64,000 nucleotides of DNA, from NCBI RefSeq assembly GCF_013184075.1, contig NZ_JABEQQ010000001.1, positions 744,001 through 808,000 on the forward strand, in the 5' to 3' direction. Below the pieces are notes generated by a model. It had not been told where the DNA came from and ran no database searches. It saw only the letters and a list, made by a program, of their open reading frames with translations. Made by a program: the position numbers and the translations under genes. Below, one piece after another: positions 54,981-62,418 of the stretch (its first letter is position 1; each line of letters starts with the position of its first letter). Origin of the DNA: Lentilactobacillus kribbianus. GTDB lineage: Bacteria > Bacillota > Bacilli > Lactobacillales > Lactobacillaceae.

Positions 54981-56327
54981 ATGAAGGATGATCACGGAAT
55001 CTTAATTGGCCCAGATGATAAGATTAGTAACACCCAAGCCGGATTGCTCGGCTTACAGCACGTATTAGCGATGGATGTTTACGTGCCACCTATTGTTTTA
55101 GCTGGGGCGGTAGCAATGGGCAGCGAAGCTACTTCGGGATTGCTACAATCCACTTTCTTAGCGGCTGGCATTGGGACGATCTTACAAACCTGGTTCTTTA
55201 TGAAAATGCCAGTGTCGCAAGGCCCCTCGTTTGTCCCCCTTGGAGCTGCGGCTGGAATTATCTTGGGAGCAGGTAGCCTTAACGGCGGGATGGCTAATCT
55301 GATTGGGGCTTCCTTAATTGGGGCGTTAATTTTGATATTATTAGGAATCACCGGCGTTTTTCATAAAATTATTTCGGCTTTGGTACCGGCTTTAGTAGGG
55401 GGCACCATTATCACCTGTGTGGGACTATCACTGATTCCGACGGCCCTGAATTCTAATATTTTTCAAGCGAGTGGTAACGTTAATCAAAATATATTATTGG
55501 CTGCGGTCACGGCAACTACATTGTTAATATCAGTGATGATTAGTATGAGATTTCCTAAACTACAACGCATTTTTAAGACTAGTTCCATCATTTTAGCGCT
55601 GTTAGTGGGATCGAGCTTGGCAGCCGTGATGGGGCGCTTTGACTGGCAGGCAGTGGCTAAGGCACCATGGGTTAGCTTGCCTAATCAAACGGTATTTCAC
55701 TATGGTATTCATTTTTCTATTCCCGCTATTTTAACGTTTGTTTTGATTTACGCCATCTTGACTACGGAAACCACGGGAACTTGGTTTGCGATGGGAGCAG
55801 TCATTAACCGTGACATTAGTAAAAAACAATGGAACCAAGGAATCATTGGTGAAGGTGTCAGTTGTTTAATCGCAGCGTTAGTTGGCACTACGCCGGTAAC
55901 TGGTTATTCCACCAATGCGGGGGTGATTTCCATTACGGGAATTGCTAGTAAACGTGTCTTCATTGGAGCTGGTATTTGGTTTATTTTACTGGGCTTTTGT
56001 AGTAAAATTTCAGCGTTTCTCGCTGCGATTCCAGCAGCCGTAATTGGCGGAGTCTTTGCCATTATCTGTGTCATCATTATGTTAAATGGCTTAAACGTTA
56101 TTCGTAGTTTAGATACTAGTGAAGGCGATCTTTATGTTATTGGCATTCCAATCATTTTGACGTTAGCACTAGTATTATTACCAGCTAAAGTATTAGCAGA
56201 AACTCCTCAAACGGTGCAATACTTACTGGGGTCGCCAATTGCGGTGGCAGCCATTGCGGCCATTTTGTTAAACTTAATGATGCCGAAGCGAACTAGGGTT
56301 GATAAGTTAGCTGAGGAAAAAATCTAA
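54981..56327 (+). CDS. NCS2-family purine/xanthine permease
   Basis: 448 residues, about 12 to 14 membrane segments. Nucleobase-ascorbate transporter features: GLLGLQHVLAMDVYVPPIV (the QH motif), QGPSFVPLGAAAG, EGVSCLIAALVGTTPVTGYSTNAG (the family signature region) and a KxxK-like tail. Probably takes up xanthine, uric acid or guanine for the deaminase encoded just before. The ATG overlaps the guaD stop region. A terminator follows. Confidence 0.9.
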   Translation: MKDDHGILIGPDDKISNTQAGLLGLQHVLAMDVYVPPIVLAGAVAMGSEATSGLLQSTFLAAGIGTILQTWFFMKMPVSQGPSFVPLGAAAGIILGAGSLNGGMANLIGASLIGALILILLGITGVFHKIISALVPALVGGTIITCVGLSLIPTALNSNIFQASGNVNQNILLAAVTATTLLISVMISMRFPKLQRIFKTSSIILALLVGSSLAAVMGRFDWQAVAKAPWVSLPNQTVFHYGIHFSIPAILTFVLIYAILTTETTGTWFAMGAVINRDISKKQWNQGIIGEGVSCLIAALVGTTPVTGYSTNAGVISITGIASKRVFIGAGIWFILLGFCSKISAFLAAIPAAVIGGVFAIICVIIMLNGLNVIRSLDTSEGDLYVIGIPIILTLALVLLPAKVLAETPQTVQYLLGSPIAVAAIAAILLNLMMPKRTRVDKLAEEKI

Positions 56328-56346
56328 GCGATTAATGAATCACTTT

Positions 56347-56390
56347 AAAAAACATTTCCGAATTGAAACTGATGCGGAGGTGTTTTTATT
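56347..56390 (+). terminator. Terminator after the permease gene
   Basis: AAAAACATTTCCG pairs with CGGAGGTGTTTTT (wobbles) with a T-rich tail. Confidence 0.75.
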
Positions 56391-56485
56391 TTGGGCGTTG
56401 ATAAACTGCTAACGGCTTTAGAAACCGATTTCAATGGTGTACAATTGTTTCAACTTCATTTTTGAATCAGAAAGGAAATACTACT

Positions 56486-57547
56486 ATGTACTTAGCGACA
56501 CACGAACTAAAAGCTAATAAAGGCCGCTACGGCTTAGTGATTTTGATGCTATTTTTAATTGCTTACTTGATTTATTTTCTGACGGGGTTAGCTTATGGCT
56601 TGGCTTCTAATAATCGGTTGGCAGTCGATCAGTGGGATGCGAGTCGGATTAGCATCAGTAAATATGCTGATGGTAACTTAGCGGCTTCTACCTTGTCAGG
56701 AGTCAACTTAAAACAGTTGAACTCCAACCAAGCACCAGTCGGAGAAATGAACGCGGTGGCTACCTTAAATGGTGGTGATGATAACATTGATGCTACGATT
56801 TTTGGGATTAAGTTTCAAAGCTTTATTAAACCGCAGTTAACTAAGGGGCATCAGGTTAAAGCTGACGAGCAGGTAGTTGTTGACGAACAGTTCAATGCCG
56901 GTAAGGTTAAAATCGGGGATCGTTTGAAAATTAATGGCAGTCACCAAAAATATCAGGTGGTTGGTCTCACGCAATCAAATTTATACGGGACATTACCGGT
57001 AGTGTTTACTACTTTAAAAACTTACAACCAACTGAAGTACACGAATGCCAATGCCGGCAATATTAGTGGCATTGTTTACAAGCATAAAAAAGACGTTAAA
57101 AATGTGGAAAATGCTAAAATCATTACGCCCAAAACGTTAATTGAAAATATTCCTGGTTATAGTGCCCAAAATTCTACTTTTAGTCTGATGATTGGGGCCT
57201 TATTCATCATTGTCTTGTTTATCGTTGCCATTTTTATGTATATTTTGACGGTACAAAAAATTAGTGTTTACGGTATCATGCGGGCTCAAGGAATTAGTAG
57301 TAAAACTTTGGTCAATAGTATTGTCGTTCAAGCATTGATTCTTGGTGTGATCGGAGTGGGATTAGGCTTAATTGCTAATCAACTGACCGTCTTAATTTTA
57401 CCAGCGGCGATGCCGTATGCTAATAATGGGATGTTAGTAGGTGGCTTTTCAATGGGACTGTTACTAATGGTTATTTTGGGATCAGTCTTTTCCATTCGCC
57501 AAATTCTCAAAATTGACCCAATCAAAGCGATCGGAGGGGCAGCATAA
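56486..57547 (+). CDS. hrtB: ABC exporter permease, HrtB/DevC-like
   Basis: I start at ATG 56486 behind AAAGGA. 353 residues: N-terminal membrane helix (about 12-34), an extracytoplasmic domain (about 45-225) with mostly beta sequence, then three C-terminal helices of the FtsX type including KISVYGIMRAQGISSKTLV and a conserved KIDPIKAIGG end. The pair resembles S. aureus HrtB in length and layout, the permease of a heme-efflux system, but no heme test can be read from sequence. The stop overlaps the ATPase start by one base. Confidence 0.75.
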   Translation: MYLATHELKANKGRYGLVILMLFLIAYLIYFLTGLAYGLASNNRLAVDQWDASRISISKYADGNLAASTLSGVNLKQLNSNQAPVGEMNAVATLNGGDDNIDATIFGIKFQSFIKPQLTKGHQVKADEQVVVDEQFNAGKVKIGDRLKINGSHQKYQVVGLTQSNLYGTLPVVFTTLKTYNQLKYTNANAGNISGIVYKHKKDVKNVENAKIITPKTLIENIPGYSAQNSTFSLMIGALFIIVLFIVAIFMYILTVQKISVYGIMRAQGISSKTLVNSIVVQALILGVIGVGLGLIANQLTVLILPAAMPYANNGMLVGGFSMGLLLMVILGSVFSIRQILKIDPIKAIGGAA

Positions 57548-58209
57548 TGGCAGTGTTAGAGTTAAAACAAGTTAGTAAAACGTTTGGTAGTGGTAATACT
57601 GAAATGACGGCGGTAGCACCTTTAGATCTAGCGATTGATGCGGGGGAGTTTATCATTTTGACGGGGCCTTCTGGTTCCGGTAAAACCACCTTGTTAACCA
57701 TGATGGGCGGCTTATTGACGCCGACGAGTGGTCAAGTTTTGCTTAATGGACAGGACTTAGGCCAAATGACGGAAAAACAACGAAGCCGAGTGCGTTTTGA
57801 TCAGTACGGCTTTATCTTGCAATCTTCCAATCTAATTCCATTTCTAACGGTAGCCGAACAGTTTGAATTGGTCGATCGGCTTAGCAAACAAAATCATGAT
57901 GGATACGCCGACCAGCTATTAACGGCGTTGGGAGTGGCTGATGAAAAGACCAGTCTACCCGCTAAATTATCGGGAGGACAGCGTCAACGAGTGGCCATTG
58001 CCAGAGCGTTATACAACCATCCGGCCGTTATTTTTGCGGATGAACCGACCGCGGCACTGGATTCTAAGCGAGCCTTTCAAGTTGTGCAAACCTTGAAATC
58101 CCAAGCTAAAGAACACAACGTGGCCGTGATTATGGTGACCCACGATGACGATTTGTTGGCGGAAGCGGATCGAGTGTATACGGTGGTGGATGGGAAAATT
58201 AAAGAGTGA
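57547..58209 (+). CDS. hrtA: ABC exporter ATPase, HrtA-like
   Basis: 220 residues: Walker A TGPSGSGKTTLLTMMGGLL, Q-loop YGFILQSSNLIPFL, signature [15 protein letters not shown], Walker B VIFADEPTAALDSKR and the switch histidine VMVTHDDD. The block GFILQSSNLIPFLTV is close to what I recall for S. aureus HrtA. Its ATG overlaps the permease stop (TAATG). Together they form a two-component exporter for a hydrophobic or heme-like substrate. Regulation: no HrtRS-like two-component pair is adjacent. Confidence 0.85.
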   Translation: MAVLELKQVSKTFGSGNTEMTAVAPLDLAIDAGEFIILTGPSGSGKTTLLTMMGGLLTPTSGQVLLNGQDLGQMTEKQRSRVRFDQYGFILQSSNLIPFLTVAEQFELVDRLSKQNHDGYADQLLTALGVADEKTSLPAKLSGGQRQRVAIARALYNHPAVIFADEPTAALDSKRAFQVVQTLKSQAKEHNVAVIMVTHDDDLLAEADRVYTVVDGKIKE

Positions 58210-58213
58210 TATT

Positions 58214-58246
58214 AAAAAGCAGTCCTATTCAGGGCCGCTTTTTTTA
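58214..58246 (+). terminator. Terminator after the HrtA-like gene
   Basis: AAAGCAGTCCT pairs with AGGGCCGCTTT (wobbles/mismatch, loop ATTC) and a T-run. Confidence 0.65.
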
Positions 58247-58349
58247 TGCGATAATTAAGGACATAATAGCTACTCATTAAATTAATTAAACAAAAGCCTT
58301 GCAGGTGACGCAACGTCAGGAGGTATAAATAAAGCATGGAGGTGAGACA

Positions 58350-59075
58350 ATGACGCAATATACATCGGGAGAATTAGCCAAGATAACCGGTGTTTCTATT
58401 CGGACGATTCGATATTATGATCAACAGGATTTGTTGCACCCGGCTTCAACCCTTAATGGCCGTAGAATTTACAATGATCGAGCGATTACGGTATTAAAAA
58501 CCATCTCCTTATTAAAAGTACTCGGTTTTCATTTAACTGATATTCGCCAAATTTTAAAGCAAGAAAATCCAAATGATTTTATTCAGGCAAACTTGGATGA
58601 GCAATTGCAATCATTTAAAACAGAAATTGATGAAGCTCATCAATCTATTGCGACCATTAAGGCGCTGCAGCCATATTTGAGTCATCTCAATGATTTGCCG
58701 ATTACACAGATTGGAGCGATGGGGGATATTATGGAAAATAAAAAAGCATTACGCAATACTAGAATTACCTTGTTTACAGCAGGAATTATCATCGATATTG
58801 TTGAAATAGCGGCGTTTGTACTAAGTTTGCGAACCGGACAATGGTGGTGGTTTATTGGAGCAATCGGGTTTGCGATTGTCGGAGCTATCTGGTTGGTGAA
58901 CTTTATGTATCGACGGGTAGCCTACGTGTGCCCTAATTGTGGCTTCATTTTCCGGCCGACTAAGAAAGACTTCTTCTTTTCTGCTCATACCTTTGCCACT
59001 CGTAAGCTGAAGTGTCCACACTGTCACGAAACTAATTCTTGTTTAGAAATTAGTGCTGAAGCTCAAGAATATTAG
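58350..59075 (+). CDS. MerR-type regulator with membrane helices and zinc ribbon
   Basis: 241 residues behind GGAGGTGA. Residues 5-75 are a MerR helix-turn-helix (YTSGELAKITGVSIRTIRYYDQQ, LLKVLGFHLTDIRQIL), followed by a coiled coil (about 80-115). Two membrane helices follow (about 136-158 and 166-188) and then a C-terminal zinc ribbon: CPNCGFIFRPTKKDFFFSAHTF ... KLKCPHCHET. So DNA binding, membrane attachment and a Cys4 metal site lie in one chain; it may act as a membrane-bound sensor/regulator. Similar proteins exist in lactobacilli, but I know no defined ligand. The next gene encodes a 50-residue protein with a related CPNCH/CPHCR ribbon. Confidence 0.85.
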   Translation: MTQYTSGELAKITGVSIRTIRYYDQQDLLHPASTLNGRRIYNDRAITVLKTISLLKVLGFHLTDIRQILKQENPNDFIQANLDEQLQSFKTEIDEAHQSIATIKALQPYLSHLNDLPITQIGAMGDIMENKKALRNTRITLFTAGIIIDIVEIAAFVLSLRTGQWWWFIGAIGFAIVGAIWLVNFMYRRVAYVCPNCGFIFRPTKKDFFFSAHTFATRKLKCPHCHETNSCLEISAEAQEY

Positions 59076-59076
59076 C

Positions 59077-59110
59077 CAAAAACCAAGCTCTAAAGGAGCT
59101 TGGTTTTTTT
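59077..59110 (+). terminator. Terminator after the MerR-type gene
   Basis: AAAACCAAGCTC pairs perfectly with GAGCTTGGTTTT (loop TAAAG) and a T-run. Confidence 0.9.
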
Positions 59111-59183
59111 AAGGTTTATTAATGAATAATGAAACCAATTAGCAGTACAATAAGGACAACTAATTAAGAGGAGAACAACTAAT

Positions 59184-59336
59184 ATGACCGAAAAGCGATC
59201 AGCAACTGAGCAGCTACATGAGCGTAGCGTTGACGGTATCTGTCCTAATTGTCATCGCCAAATGACCATTCATTACGGTCTCAATCGTTGTCCACATTGT
59301 CGTTTTATTTTTAAATCTAATTTTAAGGTTCAGTGA
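59184..59336 (+). CDS. Small zinc-ribbon protein (50 aa)
   Basis: A 50-residue ORF behind AGAGGAGAA: MTEKRSATEQLHERSVDGIC, then a Cys4 ribbon PNCHRQMTIHYGLNRCPHCR and a short basic tail. The CxxC...CxxC spacing (CPNCH ... CPHCR) is that of a rubredoxin-like zinc ribbon, probably nucleic-acid or protein binding. It resembles the C-terminal ribbon of the MerR-type regulator just upstream (CPNCG ... CPHCH). The gene precedes the metalloprotease gene by 34 bp. Confidence 0.7.
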   Translation: MTEKRSATEQLHERSVDGICPNCHRQMTIHYGLNRCPHCRFIFKSNFKVQ

Positions 59337-59370
59337 GTATACTGGATGGATCACAAAAGGGGATGAGGAC

Positions 59371-60051
59371 TTGAAGAAAATTAAATCAACCATAGTTGTA
59401 GTAATTCTAATTTTAGGTGGTTGGTGGGGATTTAACCACACCGATGACATTAGTCAGTTTACCCAAAAAACGATGCAATTTTTGAACATGAAAGCTGTAG
59501 ATTTATTCAGTTCTCAATCGTCATCATCAACCACTTCGAAGGTGAAGGGAGCCGAAAATTATACTGGAACGCCCATTGAACCCATTATGAATAATATTAA
59601 CTTGAGTAATAAATATCGTTATCGGTTTGATAAAGACGTTCCAAAGGCCGCCCGGAAGGTCTTCTTAGATGCGGTTCGTGTGTACAATAAAACGGGCATT
59701 GTAAAGTTACAAGCATCTGGCAAAGCTAGCAACACCATTACTTTTTCGATGTATCATAAAAAAATGCCAGCCAATCAGGGCAACATTGAACTCGGTATCG
59801 GGGGGCCGAAAATTATCACTCGCACCGGGATTACCGGTACTACTAGTATCAATCAGGCATCTGCCAAATTAAACGGTGATTATAATGCTGCCTTTAGTGA
59901 TTCCGTTACAATTCATGAGCTTGGGCACGCACTGGGGCTTGATCACAGTAGCAGTCCCAAGTCGATTATGTATCCAGTCACGCAAGGACGATCACGGTTA
60001 AGTGACGCGGATATTGCTGGTCTACGGCAAATTTATGGTAAAGCAAGTTAA
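59371..60051 (+). CDS. Secreted or membrane-anchored matrixin-type metalloprotease
   Basis: 226 residues from TTG 59371, eight bases after AAAGGGG. An N-terminal hydrophobic segment (about 5-20) anchors or secretes the protein, followed by a Ser-rich linker (about 50-60). The catalytic domain holds the zinc motif HELGHALGLDHS (HExxHxxGxxH) and the Met-turn SIMYPVTQG, and ends SRLSDADIAGLRQIYG, typical of matrixin/metzincin proteases. The substrate is unknown; host-independent roles in wall protein processing are possible. Confidence 0.85.
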   Translation: MKKIKSTIVVVILILGGWWGFNHTDDISQFTQKTMQFLNMKAVDLFSSQSSSSTTSKVKGAENYTGTPIEPIMNNINLSNKYRYRFDKDVPKAARKVFLDAVRVYNKTGIVKLQASGKASNTITFSMYHKKMPANQGNIELGIGGPKIITRTGITGTTSINQASAKLNGDYNAAFSDSVTIHELGHALGLDHSSSPKSIMYPVTQGRSRLSDADIAGLRQIYGKAS

Positions 60052-60054
60052 AAA

Positions 60055-60095
60055 TAAAAAGGACCCCACTCAATTGAGTAGGGTCCTTTTTATTT
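60055..60095 (+). terminator. Terminator after the metalloprotease gene
   Basis: AAAAAGGACCC pairs with GGGTCCTTTTT; the inner ACTCAATTGAGT is itself palindromic. Confidence 0.88.
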
Positions 60096-60245
60096 TTAAC
60101 GATAACCACCGCGTTTTCTAATGAAAACCTAGGGTTAACTACATTATTTTTAATAGCAGTAAAAACTGATTATATCAAGCGTTGTGATTGTTATTCATAC
60201 TTTTTTAATTGCAAACCAGTTCGCAAATCAAGTGCGCACCAGCTT

Positions 60246-60527
60246 TTATTGATCGACTTCTTCCACATCCATTAAAACTCGTCGTTCTGGATGAGGCTTG
60301 GAATCTCGAAAGATTTCTACTTCCGGTCCACGGGTTTTTTGACGAGTACGGGTACGAGCCGTTTGATACTTTCTAATCTGACTTCTAACAAATAAAAACA
60401 AACCAATGATTGCAGCAACGACGGCGACAAACAAAATTATCCGCCATGCCAAAATCATCCCCACTACAAGAATGAGGGCCGACAAGACAAATCGTAACGG
60501 ACTGCGATCAAACAGGTTAAGGGTCAA
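60246..60527 (-). CDS. Small membrane protein, unrecognised
   Basis: 93 residues from a TTG at 60527, eight bases after GGAGG. Two hydrophobic helices (about 12-27 and 29-46) with a short turn, followed by a basic then acidic cytoplasmic tail (RSQIRKYQTARTRTRQKTRG ... LMDVEEVDQ). No known domain. It stands alone between divergent/convergent neighbours. Confidence 0.6.
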   Translation of the reverse strand: MTLNLFDRSPLRFVLSALILVVGMILAWRIILFVAVVAAIIGLFLFVRSQIRKYQTARTRTRQKTRGPEVEIFRDSKPHPERRVLMDVEEVDQ

Positions 60528-60718
60528 TTAAGGTTCCTCCAAGTTCATTTATTTGAAAGATGATTTTACTATTTCTACTTAAAAAAGCAAGCCTAATTAA
60601 TCAATTCTTTATGATTAATCATTGCGTAATGAGTTTCTTAATTTTTGATTGCGGTCGCTATTAATTTATTACATAAGATGAGATAATATTTCTCGTTTAA
60701 AGAGAATGGAGAAAAATT

Positions 60719-61447
60719 ATGAAGAAATGGTTAATCGGGCTAAGTATTGCCATTATGTTGGGAGTAAGTCCCACAATATCAACATTTGCTAGAGCGGGTG
60801 GTGCAGTTGGCGGTGGCACGGTCAGCTTTGGTGGCTCTCACTCCACGGGTGGGGGCAGTACTAGTACTGGCAATGCTTTTTACAATCGGGGCATTTATTT
60901 TGGTCGTCCCGGTTGGGGCTATGGTCATGGCGGGATGTTTAACTGGCTCGGCGTCTTAGTGCTCATTGTCTTTTTAGGATATGGGTTACGAAGACGAACT
61001 AAGCAACAGTTAGTGGCGGATCAACAACCTCATGATGTAGGAGAATTAGGTGCCGAACTAGCCAATGAATTTGAGCCACTATTTTACGCAGTGGAAAATG
61101 CTTGGGTCAGCGGTAATAAAGCAGAGTTGAAACGATTAATGACTCCCAAATATTTTAAGCAGCAGCAGATTATTTTAAATAATTGGCGGCAAGAAGGTAA
61201 AGTCAATAATTTAGATAACTTAGTGATTGTTAAATTGCAACGTGAGTACGTAAAAACTGATGAACTACACGTAGTAGTAACCGCGCAAGCTCGTGATTAC
61301 TTTCAATATCCGGATCGAGCGGACGAGTACAACCAATACTTGCAAGACAATGCGATGATTCAACGCTTTACTGAAGTATGGGAATTAGTGAAAGATAATA
61401 ACGGCCAATACCTGGTTAATAATATTCGACAGGCTGCGAAAAAGTGA
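60719..61447 (+). CDS. TIM44-like domain membrane protein
   Basis: 242 residues behind TGGAG. A signal peptide or N-terminal helix (about 1-25) is followed by a Gly/Ser-rich stretch (about 27-70, GGAVGGGTVSFGGS), a membrane helix (about 75-91, WLGVLVLIVFLGYGL) and a cytoplasmic C-terminal TIM44-like domain (FEPLFYAVENAWVSGNKAELKRLMTPKYF ... FTEVWELVKDNNGQYLVNNI). TIM44-like domains bind membranes or client proteins; in bacteria the role is unknown. A terminator follows. Confidence 0.8.
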   Translation: MKKWLIGLSIAIMLGVSPTISTFARAGGAVGGGTVSFGGSHSTGGGSTSTGNAFYNRGIYFGRPGWGYGHGGMFNWLGVLVLIVFLGYGLRRRTKQQLVADQQPHDVGELGAELANEFEPLFYAVENAWVSGNKAELKRLMTPKYFKQQQIILNNWRQEGKVNNLDNLVIVKLQREYVKTDELHVVVTAQARDYFQYPDRADEYNQYLQDNAMIQRFTEVWELVKDNNGQYLVNNIRQAAKK

Positions 61448-61482
61448 GTTAGAAATCCTAGTGATTTTTAACTCACTTTTTT
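61440..61482 (+). terminator. Terminator after the TIM44-like gene
   Basis: AAAAGTGAGTTA pairs with TAACTCACTTTT around a 16-base loop, with a T-run. Confidence 0.8.
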
Positions 61483-61648
61483 ACTGTCATTAGAGTTTCT
61501 TAAGGGTTAATTATTATTGCTTCTGATAGGATCGTGAGATAATTAGGCCAACTAAATAGCAAGGTAGTAATTGACTTTTGAAATTGAAGTTAGTATAGTT
61601 AGCTACACAAGTAATTAACCAACGCACAAACTAAGAGGAGAATTTACT

Positions 61649-62407
61649 ATGACAAATACACCCATCATTAACGTAACTGATTTGCATAAAACGTACGGTA
61701 AAAAAGGCGAGAAACAATACGAAGCCTTAAAAGGAATCAACTTTAAAATGGAATCTGGCGAATTTGTTGGTATCATGGGAGCTTCTGGATCAGGGAAAAC
61801 AACCCTGCTAAACATGCTGGCTACTTTGGATAAACCTACTAGTGGTACCGTAGAAATTAATGGTCAAGATGTTACTAAGTTAAACGGTAATAAGATTTCT
61901 GATTTTCGTGCTCATCAAATTGGTTTCATCTTTCAAGATTTTAATTTACTAGAAACGCTAACCGCTTATGAAAATATTGCGTTACCTTTGTCACTTCAAG
62001 GGGTTAACCGCAAGGAAATTGGTACAGCAGTGGCTCAAATCGCCCAAACCTTATCGATTGAAGATTTACTAGATAAGTATCCTGCTGAACTATCTGGAGG
62101 ACAGAAACAACGGGTGGCTGCTGCGCGAGGAATTATTGCTAAACCAGCGTTGTTATTTGGGGATGAACCTACCGGAGCATTGGATTCTAACAGTGCCCGA
62201 GAATTACTAGAATTATTAAAACGAATTAATTATGAACAATTAATTTCAATTTTATTGGTAACGCATGACCCATTTTCTGCTAGTTACTGCGACCGCATTT
62301 TGTTCATTAAAGATGGGGTAATCGGTCAAGAAATCAAGCGCGATGGTCGAAGTCGGACCGAATTTTACCAAGAGATCTTAGAACAATTAGGCACATTTGA
62401 ACAATAG
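61649..62407 (+). CDS. ABC transporter ATPase, BceA-like
   Basis: 252 residues behind AAGAGGAGAA: Walker A MGASGSGKTTLLNMLATLDK, Q-loop FIFQDFNLLETLTAYENI, signature [15 protein letters not shown], Walker [14 protein letters not shown] and switch LLVTHDPF. The next gene, 11 bp downstream, encodes its BceB-like permease. Such pairs detoxify peptide antibiotics (bacitracin, nisin) and usually pair with a two-component system; none is visible here. Confidence 0.92.
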   Translation: MTNTPIINVTDLHKTYGKKGEKQYEALKGINFKMESGEFVGIMGASGSGKTTLLNMLATLDKPTSGTVEINGQDVTKLNGNKISDFRAHQIGFIFQDFNLLETLTAYENIALPLSLQGVNRKEIGTAVAQIAQTLSIEDLLDKYPAELSGGQKQRVAAARGIIAKPALLFGDEPTGALDSNSARELLELLKRINYEQLISILLVTHDPFSASYCDRILFIKDGVIGQEIKRDGRSRTEFYQEILEQLGTFEQ

Positions 62408-62418
62408 GAGGAAATGAC

